64,000 bases of DNA from Sesamum alatum (lineage: Eukaryota > Streptophyta > Magnoliopsida > Lamiales > Pedaliaceae). The first letter of the stretch is position 1. Each line of letters starts with the position of its first letter. Shown in pieces: positions 21,993-33,629 of the stretch. Under the pieces are notes generated by a model, which saw only the letters and a program-made list of their open reading frames with translations, did not search any database and was not told where the DNA came from. Position numbers and translations under genes: made by a program. Location of the stretch: positions 11,671,001 through 11,735,000 of the forward strand of contig JACGWO010000006.1 in NCBI GenBank assembly GCA_034509735.1. Reading direction: 5' to 3'.

Positions 21993-22771
21993 TGATGTGC
22001 ATAAAAATAAGTTGGTCCAATCCAAAAGAAATAAAAAATATCAAACGAGCCCATATGAATGCAAGCAAAGTGCCCGATTCGAGAAGGCCCAAGGTGCTCC
22101 CCCGGGAGCCCAGTCCATATAGAGCCCCCAGGGCATTCGCCCCAAAACATAAATTGATTGAAAAAAAGCCTAGCCGACGTAAATATGAGGAGGCCTAGAT
22201 CTAAGAAGACCTCACCAGCCGCCTTAGCGGGGACAAGTGGTGCCGCTAGCCAAAAGTTTTCCATAAGCCCTAGAAGCTTGGTTTCCCGCTAGGAGGAGTC
22301 TCCTCAACCACCTCGCCAGAAATCACCCCCCCCCCCCCCGGGGGGGAGGGGGAAGGCCCCTAACTACCCCCCGAGAATCGTGGGTCTCCAACCACCAAGA
22401 GATAACCTTCCATCAAATCTGAGAGGGATCCCTAAGCGCTGGGGTCCTCCATAAAATCCGTATGGGATTCAGCTTATCTAATCAACTTGAATTTGCCTAT
22501 AAATAAAGAGCTCCTCCTGTGGGAGAAGGCAGACTCAAAACCCCCCAAAGTTTCAACCTTGTACCTATATACTATAACTTTCACTTTTCATGTTCTCTAG
22601 TTGAAAGAAATATTGTACTTTCATACTTAGACTTTTTATTTATATCAACGTCTTATTTGTACATGCAGAACGAGAAAGAACACTCTCATTTATCACTCTC
22701 TTAATTCTTAGCATTTCACTTTATTATTTTGCACCCTAACTAGATCGAGCACCACATGTTTTGATTGAATA
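21993..22771 (+). repeat. 5' LTR of the gypsy-type element
   Basis: It aligns along its length with 24571-25351. TATA-like sequence CCTATAAATAAAGAG lies near 22496. A C15-G7 run at about 22327-22348 has no equivalent of that length in the other LTR. Confidence 0.92.
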
Positions 22772-22790
22772 TTTGGTGTCGTTTGTGGGA
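22772..22790 (+). other. Primer-binding-site region of the gypsy-type element
   Basis: TTTGGTGTCGTTTGTGGGA follows the 5' LTR directly, in the position and form of the Tat-type gypsy primer site, with substitutions from the usual TTTGGCGCCGT. Confidence 0.65.
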
Positions 22791-23139
22791 GTACAGAATT
22801 AAGACGTGAGAGTGATGGAAGCTACCAACACCTCCTCGGATACCTTCTCTGGGAGGATGGTCCCCCTCCCGCTAGAGGAGCTCCAACGAATGATTACTAC
22901 CTCTGTCCAGGACCTGAATTCACCGGCCCCACCATTATTATGACCTAATGATAATGTCCCTACTAATCCAACTTTTAAATGCAGGGAACCTTGCAACAGG
23001 ACATCCCTGTTTAGAGAAGGCCGGAGCACCCATCCCCACAAAAAGGTGCCCCCAGCGCCTGGAGGCACATTCATCAACTACAACAGGAGCTCTTAGACCT
23101 AGAGAGGCATGTCTTTTGGGTACCCTTGGGGGAGAAGGA

Positions 23140-23815
23140 GGGCACCGCATTCAACGAAGAAATCCTAGCAGACAACCTCCCCATCAACTGAAGGAAGCCC
23201 AATCTTCCGGAGTACGATGGCACCACGGTTCCTCAGGAGGACCTATCCTACTTTGAGAATGTTGCCCTTCTTCACCATTATACCGCTGGGGTTAAGTGTC
23301 ATGTGTTTCGAACCACCTTCACACAGTCAACCATCAGTGGTTCAATCAAATGCCCACGGGATCAAATCTGATCATTCGAAGAATTCAACTCTCTCTTTCT
23401 ACATCAATTTGCCAGTAGTAAACGATGCCAGAAGAAAACCATGAGTTGTTTTTCTATACAACAAAAGGAAGGAGAATCGTTGAGGGAGTATTTCCAACGT
23501 GTTAAGTTAGTGGTCCTAGAGGTCCCTTTTGCTACCTCTGATGTACTAACATGTGCTTTTACGCAGGGATTGCAAGATGAGGATTTTTTCAAGTCCTTAG
23601 CCAAGAAGCCTACTCTTAATTTTAACAATCTTCTAGCCCAAACCGGAAAATGCATTAACTTGGAGGAGGCTAGGGAGTACAAGAATGAAGTCCTTGGTGA
23701 AAAATATAATGAACGGGAGGACGAGACCATACTCCACGCAAACCCTGAGGAACACGCCCTCATATGTGGAGGCACACAAGTGCTCCTCTTTGGAGGCATG
23801 AAAATAAATAAATAA
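23140..23815 (+). pseudogene. Gypsy gag, decayed
   Basis: Combining frames, the translation reads NLPEYDGTTVPQEDLSYFEN, then FRTTFTQSTISGSIK, a stop, then FNSLFLHQFASSKR. It continues into an open frame from 23441 with the typical gag core: QQKEGESLREYFQRVK, EVPFATSDV, AFTQGLQDEDFFKSLAKKPT and INLEEAREYK. This is the retrotransposon gag (capsid) domain of plant gypsy elements; the intact protein packages element RNA in cytoplasmic particles. The frame change near 23420-23440 and the in-frame stop near 23370 show that this copy is dead. Confidence 0.88.
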
Positions 23816-23819
23816 TAAG

Positions 23820-24560
23820 CCCTCATTCGTGGAGGTACAACAAGTCCTGCCTCATGATAGGAGCCCTCTCAAAATAAGTCATGCCCCCTAACAAGATCTC
23901 CCTCAAAATAAGTTCTGCCCCCTAGCAGGAGCTCTCTCAGAATAAGTCATGCCCTCTGGTAGAAGCCCCCTCAGAATAATTCCTGCCCCCAAAATAGGAG
24001 CCCTCTCATAATAAGTCCTGCCCCCAAGTAGAAGTCTTTTCAGAATGAAGCCCTCAGACAGGCATCTTCTAAGAACAAAGCCTTGCCCCCAGGTAGGCAC
24101 TTTCTCAAAATAAAATCCTACCCCTGGGCAGGTAGCCTCTAAGAAAAAGCCATCTCTTCCAAATAGGCACACAAGCCCTCCTTCATGGAGGCATCCAAAC
24201 TCTTATTTGTGTAGGTACCTAGGCCCTTCTTCCGGGGGGGGGGGGTGTGAGTTGTATTCCGTCCAGGCACCTAAGCCCTGCTTCGGGCAGACACCTTATC
24301 CTTCTTATTATGAGTAGACACTTCTCAAATAAGCCCTCCTCTGTGGAGTCACACAAGCCCTCCTCCATGGGGACACCTAAGCCTGCTCCGAGCAGCTACA
24401 TTCAGGATAGCCCTACTCCCTACAGGTACGAAGTAAGCTCTTCTTTTTCTACGCATGTTTATGCTACTAACATTTTCCTTGCAGGCAAGCCCACTATCTT
24501 GTCTCTGCTAGATAAAGACACTTACTCTAATAAGTGGTGAAGTCTCAACATATTAGAGTG
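23820..24560 (+). repeat. Tandem repeats downstream of gag
   Basis: Units of roughly 35-45 bp with the theme 'agccctctcagaataagtcctgcccccag' (split here by variation) run from about 23820 to 24170. Shorter units 'aagccctcctccatggaggca' follow to about 24420. Such minisatellites between coding region and 3' LTR are common in Tat-type gypsy elements. The 89-codon minus-strand frame across it is a by-product. Confidence 0.75.
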
Positions 24561-24570
24561 AGGGACTATA

Positions 24571-25351
24571 TGATGTCCATAAAAATAGGTTGGCCCAAAT
24601 TGTCCAAACAAAATAAAAAAAATCGCACGAGCTCAAAAGAATTCAAACTCAAAGTGCACTCCAAGCGGCCCAGTCTAAGAAGAGCCCAAGGTGCCCCCCA
24701 GGGAGCCGAGTCCATGTAGAGGCAGGGAGTCCTCTAGGAGGCCCCTAGAAAAAAAACATTGGTCGAAAAAAGCCCAGTCGACGCAAATTTGAGGAGGCCT
24801 AGATCCAAGAGGGCTTCACCAGTCGCCTTCTCGAGGACACATGGCGCCTCCAACCAGAAGTTCCCTATAAGCCCTAGAAGCTTGGTTTCCTGCTACGCGA
24901 AGGAGTCTCCTCAACCACCTCGCCGAAAATCTGGGGGGATCCCCCAACTGCCCCCTAAGAATCATGGGCCTCCAACCACCAAGAGATAATCCTCCACCAA
25001 ATCCGAGAGGGATCTCCCAACCGCTGGGGACCTCCGTAAAGTCCGTGGGGAATTCGTCTCATCCAACCAACTTAAGGTTGTCTATAAATAGAGAGCTCTC
25101 CCTACGGCATAGGGCAGACTCAGAACCCCCCCTAGACTTTCAACATTGTACCTACATACTACAACTTTCACTTTTTATGCTCTCTAGTTGAAAGAAACAT
25201 TGTACTTTCGTACTTAGACTTTTTCTTTATATCAACCTCTTTTTGTACATGCAAAACGAGGAATAACTTTTCACTCTCTTAATTCTTTATCATTTCACTT
25301 TATTATTTTGCACCCTAACTGGATCGACCACCACATTTTTTGCTCGCATCA
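24571..25351 (+). repeat. 3' LTR of the gypsy-type element
   Basis: It starts TGATGTCCATAAAAATAGG after the purine-rich GTGAGGGACTATA and ends GCATCA just before the CTAAT duplication. It includes TATA-like CTATAAATAGAGAG near 25081. Confidence 0.93.
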
Positions 25352-25356
25352 CTAAT

Positions 25357-26258
25357 ATAAAAAAAAACCCCATTTTTACTCATAAAAAACAGTTACTTAT
25401 ACAACGAAATTAATTTTTTATTATGCCAATTATACCCCTAAATTGACTTCATTTCTTTCTTTTGTTATATGTGTTGGTTTATATATAATTTTATTATTTA
25501 TAATATATTTTAAAACACGAATTATTACTTATTATATGCACACATAAACAACGTGCTACATAATTCTAGTGAGTCGGAAATTTGGTTGACTTCCATTGGT
25601 TTAAGTTCCCACCAACATTTTAACGGTCTCCATTGGAACAGTCGCCTTTCTATGTTCAACTCTATATGCCAACTATTTATCAAAAATAAAAAAGTTTTAC
25701 CAGTATGAAATGTCCTATTGTGGCGTTACTGAGCAATTGTTCTATGATGGTTTTCCTATACTGATGGTCGCTACACATAATGTAGCATTTTATATGTTTC
25801 CTGAGATCAATTGTTGTCTCAGAACAGTGAAGTAACCATTGGAGCTGCAGCCCTGAAGCATCTGACTGTAGCCTGTTGAAATCCATATGCTAACTCTTAA
25901 CATAACTATCATTCTCTCTAGTTTATCTTTGCTTTCTAAAGAAGAGCTTACACAATTGAAGACTTATTATCTGCCTACGACACAGAAAGACATTTCGGCC
26001 TAAGAAATAGTAGACGTATGATGTTAGATGCAGCGGTTTTCATTAAATATTCGACAAGAAATTAGCAACAAAATCTTTGTTGCAAGGTCCGGTAAGGCAT
26101 CCGGGAACTAATACAGCAATCAGTGTCTTCTGGGCCAGTAGAAGTTGAAATCAGTTAGTGTTAACTAATACAGCAAGTATAGTTCAGGAAAGTTGTGTTG
26201 GTAAGTCACCAGATGATCATATGTTAAATTGATTCTTTTGAGCCAGCATACAGGTGTT
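25357..26258. other. Intergenic DNA including the 3' flank of the cyclophilin gene
   Basis: The part next to 26259 should contain the cyclophilin 3' untranslated region (minus strand). I could not place a polyadenylation signal. No other gene was recognised. Confidence 0.5.
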
Positions 26259-29200
26259 TTACATCTCTCCGCATTCTGCAATAACGCAAGCCAGTTTAGG
26301 TCGGTTGTTGGGTCCGGTGGCTACATTCTCAATCTTCCTTACAATCAAAAGACCGTCTCCAAGCACACGCTGCACCAGAAATTGGGTAAGATGCTTTAGC
26401 AACATTCCTTCGGTTACCAAAATTCAAACATTTGTTTTAGCATGGATGAGTAGATAATGAGACAAAGTACAAAGCTCCCTTAACAGATCACCAATGAAGT
26501 GAAGAATAGAGGTGGTACAGCAATACATACCCCAAAAACTACATGTTTGTTGTCAAGCCAGTCACATTTGGCACAGGTTATGAAGAACTGCCATAGGGAA
26601 TTTGCACAATAAGTAATGTGAAAAATGTGAGTAGATCGACGTTCATCGTAGTAAAATAAAACTGGCTAGGTAGTAATTTATTTTCAATTTCTTTTCCTCT
26701 ATCCAAAACTGTGTCTATACTTTTATTTTAGTATGGGCAGAAAAGCATATGCTACAGTTTCTTCAGTATACACAGCCTAAATTGAATATGTATTCCAAGA
26801 AATGAGGTCAATTTTAGTTGTTACCTGACACCCATTAGAATTTGGCCCACTATTTGCCTGCCAAGATAGTAAGAAAGTCTAGTCAGAAGCAAAATACTAT
26901 CACCAATTTAGAGTAGATAACACTTTCACCAAAGAAAATCTAGATGATGATAATTGATGGCAACAAGAAAACTACAAATCCAGTGAGTTAGCATGACAAG
27001 ATCTAAGATATGACTAGTATAAAAGTCATCAACAGTTACCAAACCAAATAATAAAGACAAGCAAATCCATCAGCTTCTTTTCATAAAAGAACTGTACAGA
27101 GAAATCGAAATTCTTCAGAATAATATAAGATTTGGGCATTCATTATATAACATTGTATTGAGGTTCTTAAATCTCAACATCAGGAGATATCTAAAATTGT
27201 GTTTGGATTGATGGATTTCAAATCCCTAATAACACTCTCATCTGAACCATATTTTGTGGAAAACTAATGGATTTTAATGAGTCATCTGAAATTTTTTCTC
27301 CAAACTCTTGAGTTCAAGAATTTATAATTCTGAGAGTTTCAATTCTTGGCAAATAAATGGGTTCTTAATTGTTGATGTAAGTTAAGCTATAGTAGCTACC
27401 TTAACTATGGAATGAAAATATAAATTCCATTTCAGAAAAAAAATGACATACCATTGACAGGAGCCCGGGTCCAGTGTGCTTCGCAACAAAATTTTCATCA
27501 TCAAACTTACTTCCATAAATGGATACACATCCACTGCCATCACCCTGCCAGTTAAGTACATATTAGGTAAACTTGTGGGCTATATAATGCAGTTCATGGG
27601 TAAAGCTATAATGGAACTAATTACATATATTATAGTCTCAAATACTGAAGTGATTAAACTTGATAACTTCAAATATTTGATCGTTTATGTTATTAAAGGC
27701 ATTCAACGTATTGGATTGGTCTGATCAGTAAAATGAACTTTGACTCATCGATTTTGAACACAATGTTCATGACAGGGTATTCTCCAGGTATATGAGAGTT
27801 CTCAGTACAATATATGCTCCATGGTCATTGGATCTCCTTCATGGTAATTTTCTTTGCGAACAAATCCTTTACAAAGCATAGATTTTCTTAGAACATACGA
27901 CAGACTTCTCAGAAAAATGGGATAAGAAAGGAGAGGAAGGATGAGACCTTCAGAAAGTCACCAGCTTGAATCATGAAATCCTTGATCACCCTATGGAACT
28001 GACAACCCTTGTACCCAACAGGTAATCCAGCTTTTCTGCTAATTCAAGCCAGCAAAGAAAATAGACAACAAGGTGTAAACATCAACCAGAAAAAACACGG
28101 ACAGTCAAGCACTCTAAAACAACTCATGGAACATGAAAACTAGCAACCTGTTTGTTTATGTTTTCATTTTCACTTTTCAGTTTTTGAAAAAGTAATTAAA
28201 GTGAAAACAAACAAACGTATTCTCATTGGAATGTATTGATTTAACACCACAGTCCAATAAAAAGCAAAATCTCATTAACTAATTCAAACATATTGTCACT
28301 TTCACACAACAACCCATACAAAATTGAAAACACTTTTCCACTGAAAACTAAAAATGAGAACATAAACATTTTCTGATCCTCATGCTGAGCTCAAGCCTAT
28401 AAAATACGAGTAAATTTAAAAAACAATGCAGGGGGATTCAATAAACTTATCAAGATATGAAATCATAACATGAAATTGGAGAACAACATACCTGTATTCA
28501 CCTGTACAGAACTGCCTGGAAAAGCAAAGTAAGAGAAAAAGGGTTAGTTACAGTATACCACTTAAAAGAGCCAATACACACGCACACGCATGCACACATA
28601 CAAGCAAGCCAAGAAAATTTGGAACTCTCTTTAAACAAAAAGGTTACAACAATATGCAGACTTAACAAACAAGAACATCAGTCCACTTTGGGTCATCTGT
28701 CAAACAAGCTTCTGTCAACTTACAACAGCTGGAAGGAACAGGCACAATGATGGGGATTCTCATGAACAACCCCCAGGAAATTGGGGATTGGAAACAGATT
28801 GCTTAACATATATAAGCCATATCTGGCCTTCAGCATAGGATTGGACAAGAACTAAAGCCATACACCTCCATATAAGTACATTAAAAAAGTCAACAAGAAT
28901 GAAAAAGCAAACTTGAAATGCAGTCAACTCAAAAGTTGCTTCCCATATATGAAATTTGTATGGCAGCACCACTACATTACTGTAGTTTTGAATCCCTTCT
29001 TTGTTCCTATTATAAATGACATACTTACTACCATATTGCTCCTGTTAGCTGAAGAAAAACGTTGTAATTGTCTATTTGACATCCCTAAGCATGACAGTCT
29101 AATTGTGATTTTAAGATGGAGAGGCCTGCAGCCTCCATTTGATCATCAAACTGTCTGCATAAATTCAAAAAATCAACTCAACTCTACTCAACTAAGAAAG

Positions 29201-30151
29201 GCCCATCCCAGCCCTATCTGGATCAGTAATTGGAGCTTGTTCCACTGCCCTCTAAAGAGAGAGACATCCAAATATATAAGAGACAGTAAGCATTATACAA
29301 GGATCTGATAAACCTTTTCCGAGAGATAGCAACTTCGAAATAGAAAACAGACAGAGAGCAAAATACATTGATATTGTAACCCTTTGTTGTTAAAATACAG
29401 AGAAGTTACTTGTCAACTGGTTACTCTATGCCACTTCAAACTAAAGTTTGGTCTACAAGATTTTACATTCTGCACATGAACAGAAGAGATTATACTCCAC
29501 ATAGCATCTTAGAATCAAGTATTATACATTATTGAGTGGTTGTAACATGCTCTGTGATTCCCGCATTGCAAACATTAACATAGAGACAATATGCCGATCA
29601 ACTTCTTTTGCAGTCCATACAAGACTTACCTTTCCTGTCACGTATACATTTCAGCCATAGCATCAAGGGGATCAACAGCAGCTTTAATGTTAAAAACCAA
29701 CAAAGGCATGTGGTTATCATTTTTCAGTTCCATTTCCATCCCTTAATCAACACCAAATTCAAAAAGCACAGATTGATAAACATTTCAAACCCACACATCA
29801 CTGCCAACTTCGTTTCTCTCACAGATTACAGAAAACAGGGGTAGAACAACAAAAGTTACTCGCATAAAATTCGTACTAGGAATTGCTACACTTATTATCT
29901 CCTGAAAAATAGTAACATTATGTTAAGTATACAAATTGGAGCATGTGATTGAGGTGGTGGCTTTGGTGTTACCGGAAATTTTCTGCAGTTTTTGGGGCAA
30001 TATCAGCAAAGAGCTCCATCTTGATACGCCCAGCAGGGATGTTGCCAATAGTAACGTCAAAAAAGACGATGGGGTTTTTAGGGTTCGGCGGTCTCTGGTG
30101 CCACTCGACCGCCGCTCCTCCGCCGTTGGCGCCGCCGCCTCCCGAGGCCAT
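26259..30151 (-). CDS. CYP22: Cyclophilin, peptidyl-prolyl cis-trans isomerase (PPIH/CYP22 type), 7 exons
   Basis: Seven exons on the minus strand join without breaks into 194 codons plus stop: 29973-30151, 28492-28515, 27948-28035, 27452-27544, 26825-26857, 26531-26587, 26259-26369. Every intron has GT-AG borders and the lengths sum to 585 nt. The start [11 protein letters not shown] gives a Gly/Ala-rich N-terminus. The cyclophilin fold follows: [52 protein letters not shown] (catalytic Arg, Phe, Gln), [19 protein letters not shown], and [12 protein letters not shown] (binding-pocket Trp and His). The end [13 protein letters not shown]...ECGEM is characteristic of the PPIH group, which binds the U4/U6.U5 tri-snRNP and assists pre-mRNA splicing in the nucleus. 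It isomerises Xaa-Pro bonds. No catalytic residue is missing, so the gene looks functional. Intron 1 is 1.46 kb and intron 2 holds a MITE. Confidence 0.96.
28146..28374. mobile_element. MITE copy 1, in cyclophilin intron 2
   Basis: The ends GTTTATGTTTTCATTTT and AAAATGAGAACATAAAC are inverted relatives. The whole segment is collinear with 52921-53150 (shared landmarks: TTTAACACCACA/TTTGACACCACA, TTAACTAATTCAAACATATT, AAAATTGAAAA, and TCTGATC at the end). Two related copies 25 kb apart with terminal inverted repeats indicate a hAT-like MITE family. No clear target duplication was found. Confidence 0.7.
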
Positions 30152-30980
30152 CTATAGGCTTTTGAGTATCTTTTTACTTCTTAGTGCTTATTACTCACCA
30201 AACGCATATATGATTTTGAAAAAAGTAGGCACTTCTGGTTCTGGGGGTTTCCATTTATTTCATTAGCACAAAGCTTGTCATGTCATTCTTTCAAAATTAG
30301 ATTTAAAAAATATATATTTGTGTTTGTAAATAAAATAAAATATAAGTACAATACCTTTTTCATCATAATAGAATCAACAAATTAATTTATACGAACGGTC
30401 GAAACACATATAATACATGATGTGATAGTGATTTTTAGTAAAGAAGTGAACGGGAAAATTAACTCGGCACAATAATACTTTCTAAATTCAGTGAGAGAAT
30501 TTTTGTATGTATGTATTATCAAATCAGTTAGTAGTGAACTTGTGTTAAAAAATGATATTTTTAGTATTTATAATGGAATTGAGGGTTTTAGAGTGTGGTA
30601 AGGTGTAAATTTTTTGTGGTGTGTCTTATGTATAAAAATTACTCTCATACCCCTAATAATAATTCGATATTCCGAATATATCCATCATATAGCCCCAACT
30701 CTCGGACGGATGACTCAACTTTAGGAGGTGATGCGTTTGAGAGTACGAACTGAAATGAATCGGTTTGAAGATGGTAACTACTGATCTTTTGGCAGAAAAA
30801 AATTTCTATCTATCAAGTGTTATTTTTCCATAAGCAGTGTACTAATGTTAATGCCCCATTAATGATTATACAACTTGTTGTGTTTAACCAACAACTTCAT
30901 GAGTATTGATATAGTTAACTGTAGAATTTCTCGGTAACAGGACGGCAACATAAGGAACTGTCGAGCTTAGGTAAGAGCAG
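30152..30980. other. Upstream region of the cyclophilin gene and intergenic DNA
   Basis: The stretch next to 30152 should carry the cyclophilin promoter and leader, read on the minus strand. A weak TATA-like CATATATG lies near 30206-30213. Nothing else was recognised up to the GC-rich array. Confidence 0.45.
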
Positions 30981-30984
30981 TTGC

Positions 30985-31430
30985 GCGGCGGCACGGCCAT
31001 CAGTTGCCAGCTCGAGGCAGTGCCTCAGCCTGGAGACCGCGCTCGCGCTGGGGGGTGGCACCTCACCAGCGCGAGGAGCCAGGCCGAGGCAGTGCCTCAA
31101 CTTGGAGAGACTGTTGCGCCTCGCCGCCTGCGCGAGACGGCAGCCAGTGCCTCGACCTGGAGAGGCTGCTGTGCCTCGACCTAGAGAGGTTGCTGCGTCT
31201 CGCCGCCTATGCGAGGCGGCAGCCCAGGTCGAGCTAGTGCCTCGACCTAGAGAGGGATGTGAGGCGCAACCCAGGTCGAGGTAGTGCTTCGACCTGGAAA
31301 GGCACAAGGCGGTAACCCAGGTCGAGGCACTGCCTCGACCTGGAGAGGCAGCGCGCAACCCAGGTCAAGGCAGTGCCTCGATCTGGAAAGGCCGCGTGAG
31401 GCAGCAACCCATGGCGAGGCAGTGCCTCAA
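30985..31430. repeat. GC-rich minisatellite with palindromic units
   Basis: The motif TGCCTCGACCTGGA or a close variant recurs at about 31019, 31092, 31147, 31171, 31236, 31284, 31330, 31373 and 31422, with spacings of about 25-70 bp. In several units it is preceded by its own inverted form, CCAGGTCGAGGCA (clearest at 31317-31343), so each unit could fold into a hairpin. Composition is very GC-rich compared with the AT-rich flanks. Open frames on both strands (e.g. 30915-31358 minus) follow from the repeats and their stop-poor composition. Confidence 0.85.
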
Positions 31431-31735
31431 GAGATACTTGCTCATGTCCGGGAGCTGGTCTTTTACTAACTTCAATAGAAGGCGAAATTTTCGGGGCGAT
31501 GTTTTTTTACGACAATCTCAAGTTTTATCTAAGAGGACATCGCCTCAAGGGATACTTGGTCATGTCCTAGAGCTGGTCTTTTACCAACTTCAAGGGGAGG
31601 CAAAATTCCAGGGGGATGTTTTTTACGACGATCTTGAGTTTTTTTTAGGAATACATTGCCTCAAGGGATACTTGCTCATGTCCTGGAGTTGATCTTTTAC
31701 CAACTTTAAGAGGAGGCAAAGTTCCTGTAGTTTTT
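31421..31735 (+). repeat. 118-120-bp tandem repeats after the GC-rich array
   Basis: Two full units and a partial third begin GCCTCAAG(A/G)GATACTTG at about 31422, 31542 and 31660. Each continues through GCTGGTCTTTTAC, GGAGGCAAA and TTTTTTACGAC. They share the GCCTCAAG edge with the preceding minisatellite. Origin and function are unknown. Confidence 0.85.
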
Positions 31736-32787
31736 TTGTTAAGACTACGACAAGAAAACTAACTTTATTGCTTAGAGTTCGCATTACAAAGTCTTAGGGG
31801 AAATCAAAAGGGGAGAAGGATTTGTTGAGCTCCTACTCGAGCTTTCTCCTATTACAAGTGAATAGCCAAAAGATAATTTTTTCTGCTATGTGAACTGAAG
31901 GTTACTACTTCGTAGTGAGGGATTCTTTTCCCTCCGATCCCTCTGAGATCATGATATGACTTCTGCATGGGGAAACAATTAGAGTACAAGGCCCATTGGC
32001 ATGACACTGGGTTAATTTGTTGTAATAGTGTAGGACCACCCTAGACAGACCATAGACTTATTGCGGGCTCAGTGGGTCGCATAGGTTGGGCTCGTGATCA
32101 TCCAACAGGGGTATGCTAGGTTTACTAGCATGCGATGCATTTATTTAAATGCTTTATAATATTGGATATTTATGCATGCAAAATATTAATGTGATGAGGT
32201 CTCGGTCAATAATTTCGAACTCTCACTTGGTAGGAACAAATTAAAATATTAGGCCCACGATAGACTTGGGTTAAATAGTTTGATCTGTCCAAGCCTTCCA
32301 TCCATAACAATGTTGTGAGGAAGCTACCGCTACCCAAGTGTGGTCTCACAAGTCGTGGCACATTTGGAATAGAGGAAAACTGCACCATTGTTGTGAACAA
32401 AGGAATGCACTCGTTGTTTCCCTGTCTCACGAGTCGTGAGGGGCGACAGTTGATGTATGACTTGGTTGATGGGTCGGGCCTAACATCGAGTAGCATGATT
32501 CGCTTGGAGTCCTCGGGATCATGTAAAGAGGTGAGGCAAAATATCTTGGGAATCTCATTGAATGAAAATGGTATTAGATACCTCCCACGAGGCTTTTCCC
32601 ATGTGAATCGTAAAAGTGGGGCATGGAGAACTGCGCTTGTGGATCCCAAGACCACTAGAAAATGATTTCCCGAAACCCCATTTGAGAGTGATGGGCTTTT
32701 GTAGAAAAAGTGGGAGGGTTTAATGACTAAAGGACCAAGTCTTAACATAATATTGTTATAATCTACTGAATGTTTTTCTGTTTAACT
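31736..32787. other. Unassigned region upstream of the copia gag
   Basis: This lies between the tandem repeats and the first gag homology. It could be a leader or a decayed 5' LTR of the copia element, but it does not visibly match the 3' LTR at 36111-38290. The overlapping frames at 32206-32748 (minus, 180 codons) and 32315-32665 (plus) have no recognisable domain. Confidence 0.4.
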
Positions 32788-33620
32788 GTTGATGTCTAAG
32801 AATCCACTACCCTTTATACTTGAGACTAATAAATCTAATAGAACGTATTACCACGTTTGGCTATGAAATCTTAAGATGGTCTTAGATTTCAAAGAACCAT
32901 ACTTACATTCTGGATAAGGTTTTTCCTCAGACCTTGCCGGAAGGGTCATCGCCCAAAGAACATTTGACGTTCAAGAAGAGGCTTGATGACAACTGGAAGG
33001 TCCGCGGCATCGTACTGGCATCCATGAATAATGAGATCCAAAAGTAGTATGATAGGCTGAAGGAAGTTTGCTCGATGATGCTTCGGCAGCAACAAGTCTA
33101 TGCGGACCTAGACCGACATGTTAGATATGTTGCAACGAAGGCATTCTTCGTAGCGAAGAAGATAGAAGGATTGTCAGTACAAAAGCATGGAGTGATGATG
33201 CTATTCCTTGTGGAAAAACTCAAAGACCTCCAAGCTGATCTCGAAAGAGAGATGTACATCGACGTGATCCTTCAGTATCTTTTCCCCTCGCGTGACTTAT
33301 TTATAGTCAACTACAACATGAATGTGCTTGAGAAAGATCTTCATAAGTTGATAAAAATATTGGTCTAATACGACGCATCGATTGAAAAATCTGCGCCGAC
33401 GGTACTAGTGAGGAGGCTTCGACCTCTGAAGCGAAAGGCAAGGGTGCCGGACCAAAGAAGAGAAAGAAGACTCAAACAACATCAGCCGCTGCCAGCACTT
33501 TGAGTGCTCCTGTTACACCACTGGGGGGGGGTGTAAAGGAAAGAGGAAAAGTGTTCGGCAGTCAGAGGTTCCGAACGATGTTTGCATTAACTGCGAGAAA
33601 AGGGACATTGGAAGAGGGAG
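32788..33620 (+). pseudogene. Copia gag, decayed
   Basis: Translation across frames gives ...EHLTFKKRLDDNWKVRG, then ASMNNEIQK, a stop, then YDRLKEVCSMMLRQQQVYAD. An open frame at 33075-33368 carries VRYVATKAFFVAKKIEGLSV, LVEKLKDLQADLEREMYIDV and FIVNYNMNVLEKDLHKL, the copia-type gag (UBN2) domain. A CCHC-like knuckle (CINCEKRGHWKREFPK, last Cys replaced by Phe) follows at about 33580-33627. Frameshifts and stops show loss of function. Confidence 0.85.
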
Positions 33621-33629
33621 TTTCCTAAA

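Larger units (their letters stand above)
21993..25351 (+). mobile_element. Non-autonomous gypsy-type LTR retrotransposon
   Basis: The LTRs are 21993-22771 (779 bp) and 24571-25351 (781 bp), both starting TGATGT. A perfect 5-bp duplication CTAAT flanks the element (21988-21992 and 25352-25356). The sequence after the 5' LTR, TTTGGTGTCGTTTGTGGGA, is the usual junction of plant Tat-type gypsy elements (a variant of TTTGGCGCC...). The interior (about 1.8 kb) holds a decayed gag and a tandem-repeat region but no protease, reverse transcriptase, RNase H or integrase. Movement would therefore have needed enzymes supplied by a relative. Confidence 0.93.

Noticed and set aside
23820..24420. CRISPR-like appearance of regularly spaced short repeats
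   Set aside because: The units are adjacent and degenerate with no unique spacers, lie inside a gypsy element, and the genome is eukaryotic.
29936..30266. Plus-strand frames opposite cyclophilin exon 1
   Set aside because: They are shadows of the GC-rich coding exon on the minus strand.
30915..31358. 147-codon minus-strand frame across the GC-rich array, with plus frames alongside
   Set aside because: Open frames on several strands follow from stop-poor, GC-rich repeat units; the peptide is low-complexity and ends with the array.
32206..32748. 180-codon minus-strand frame upstream of the copia gag
   Set aside because: No domain or family is recognisable, and an overlapping plus frame is equally open. 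Kept only as an unexplained region.
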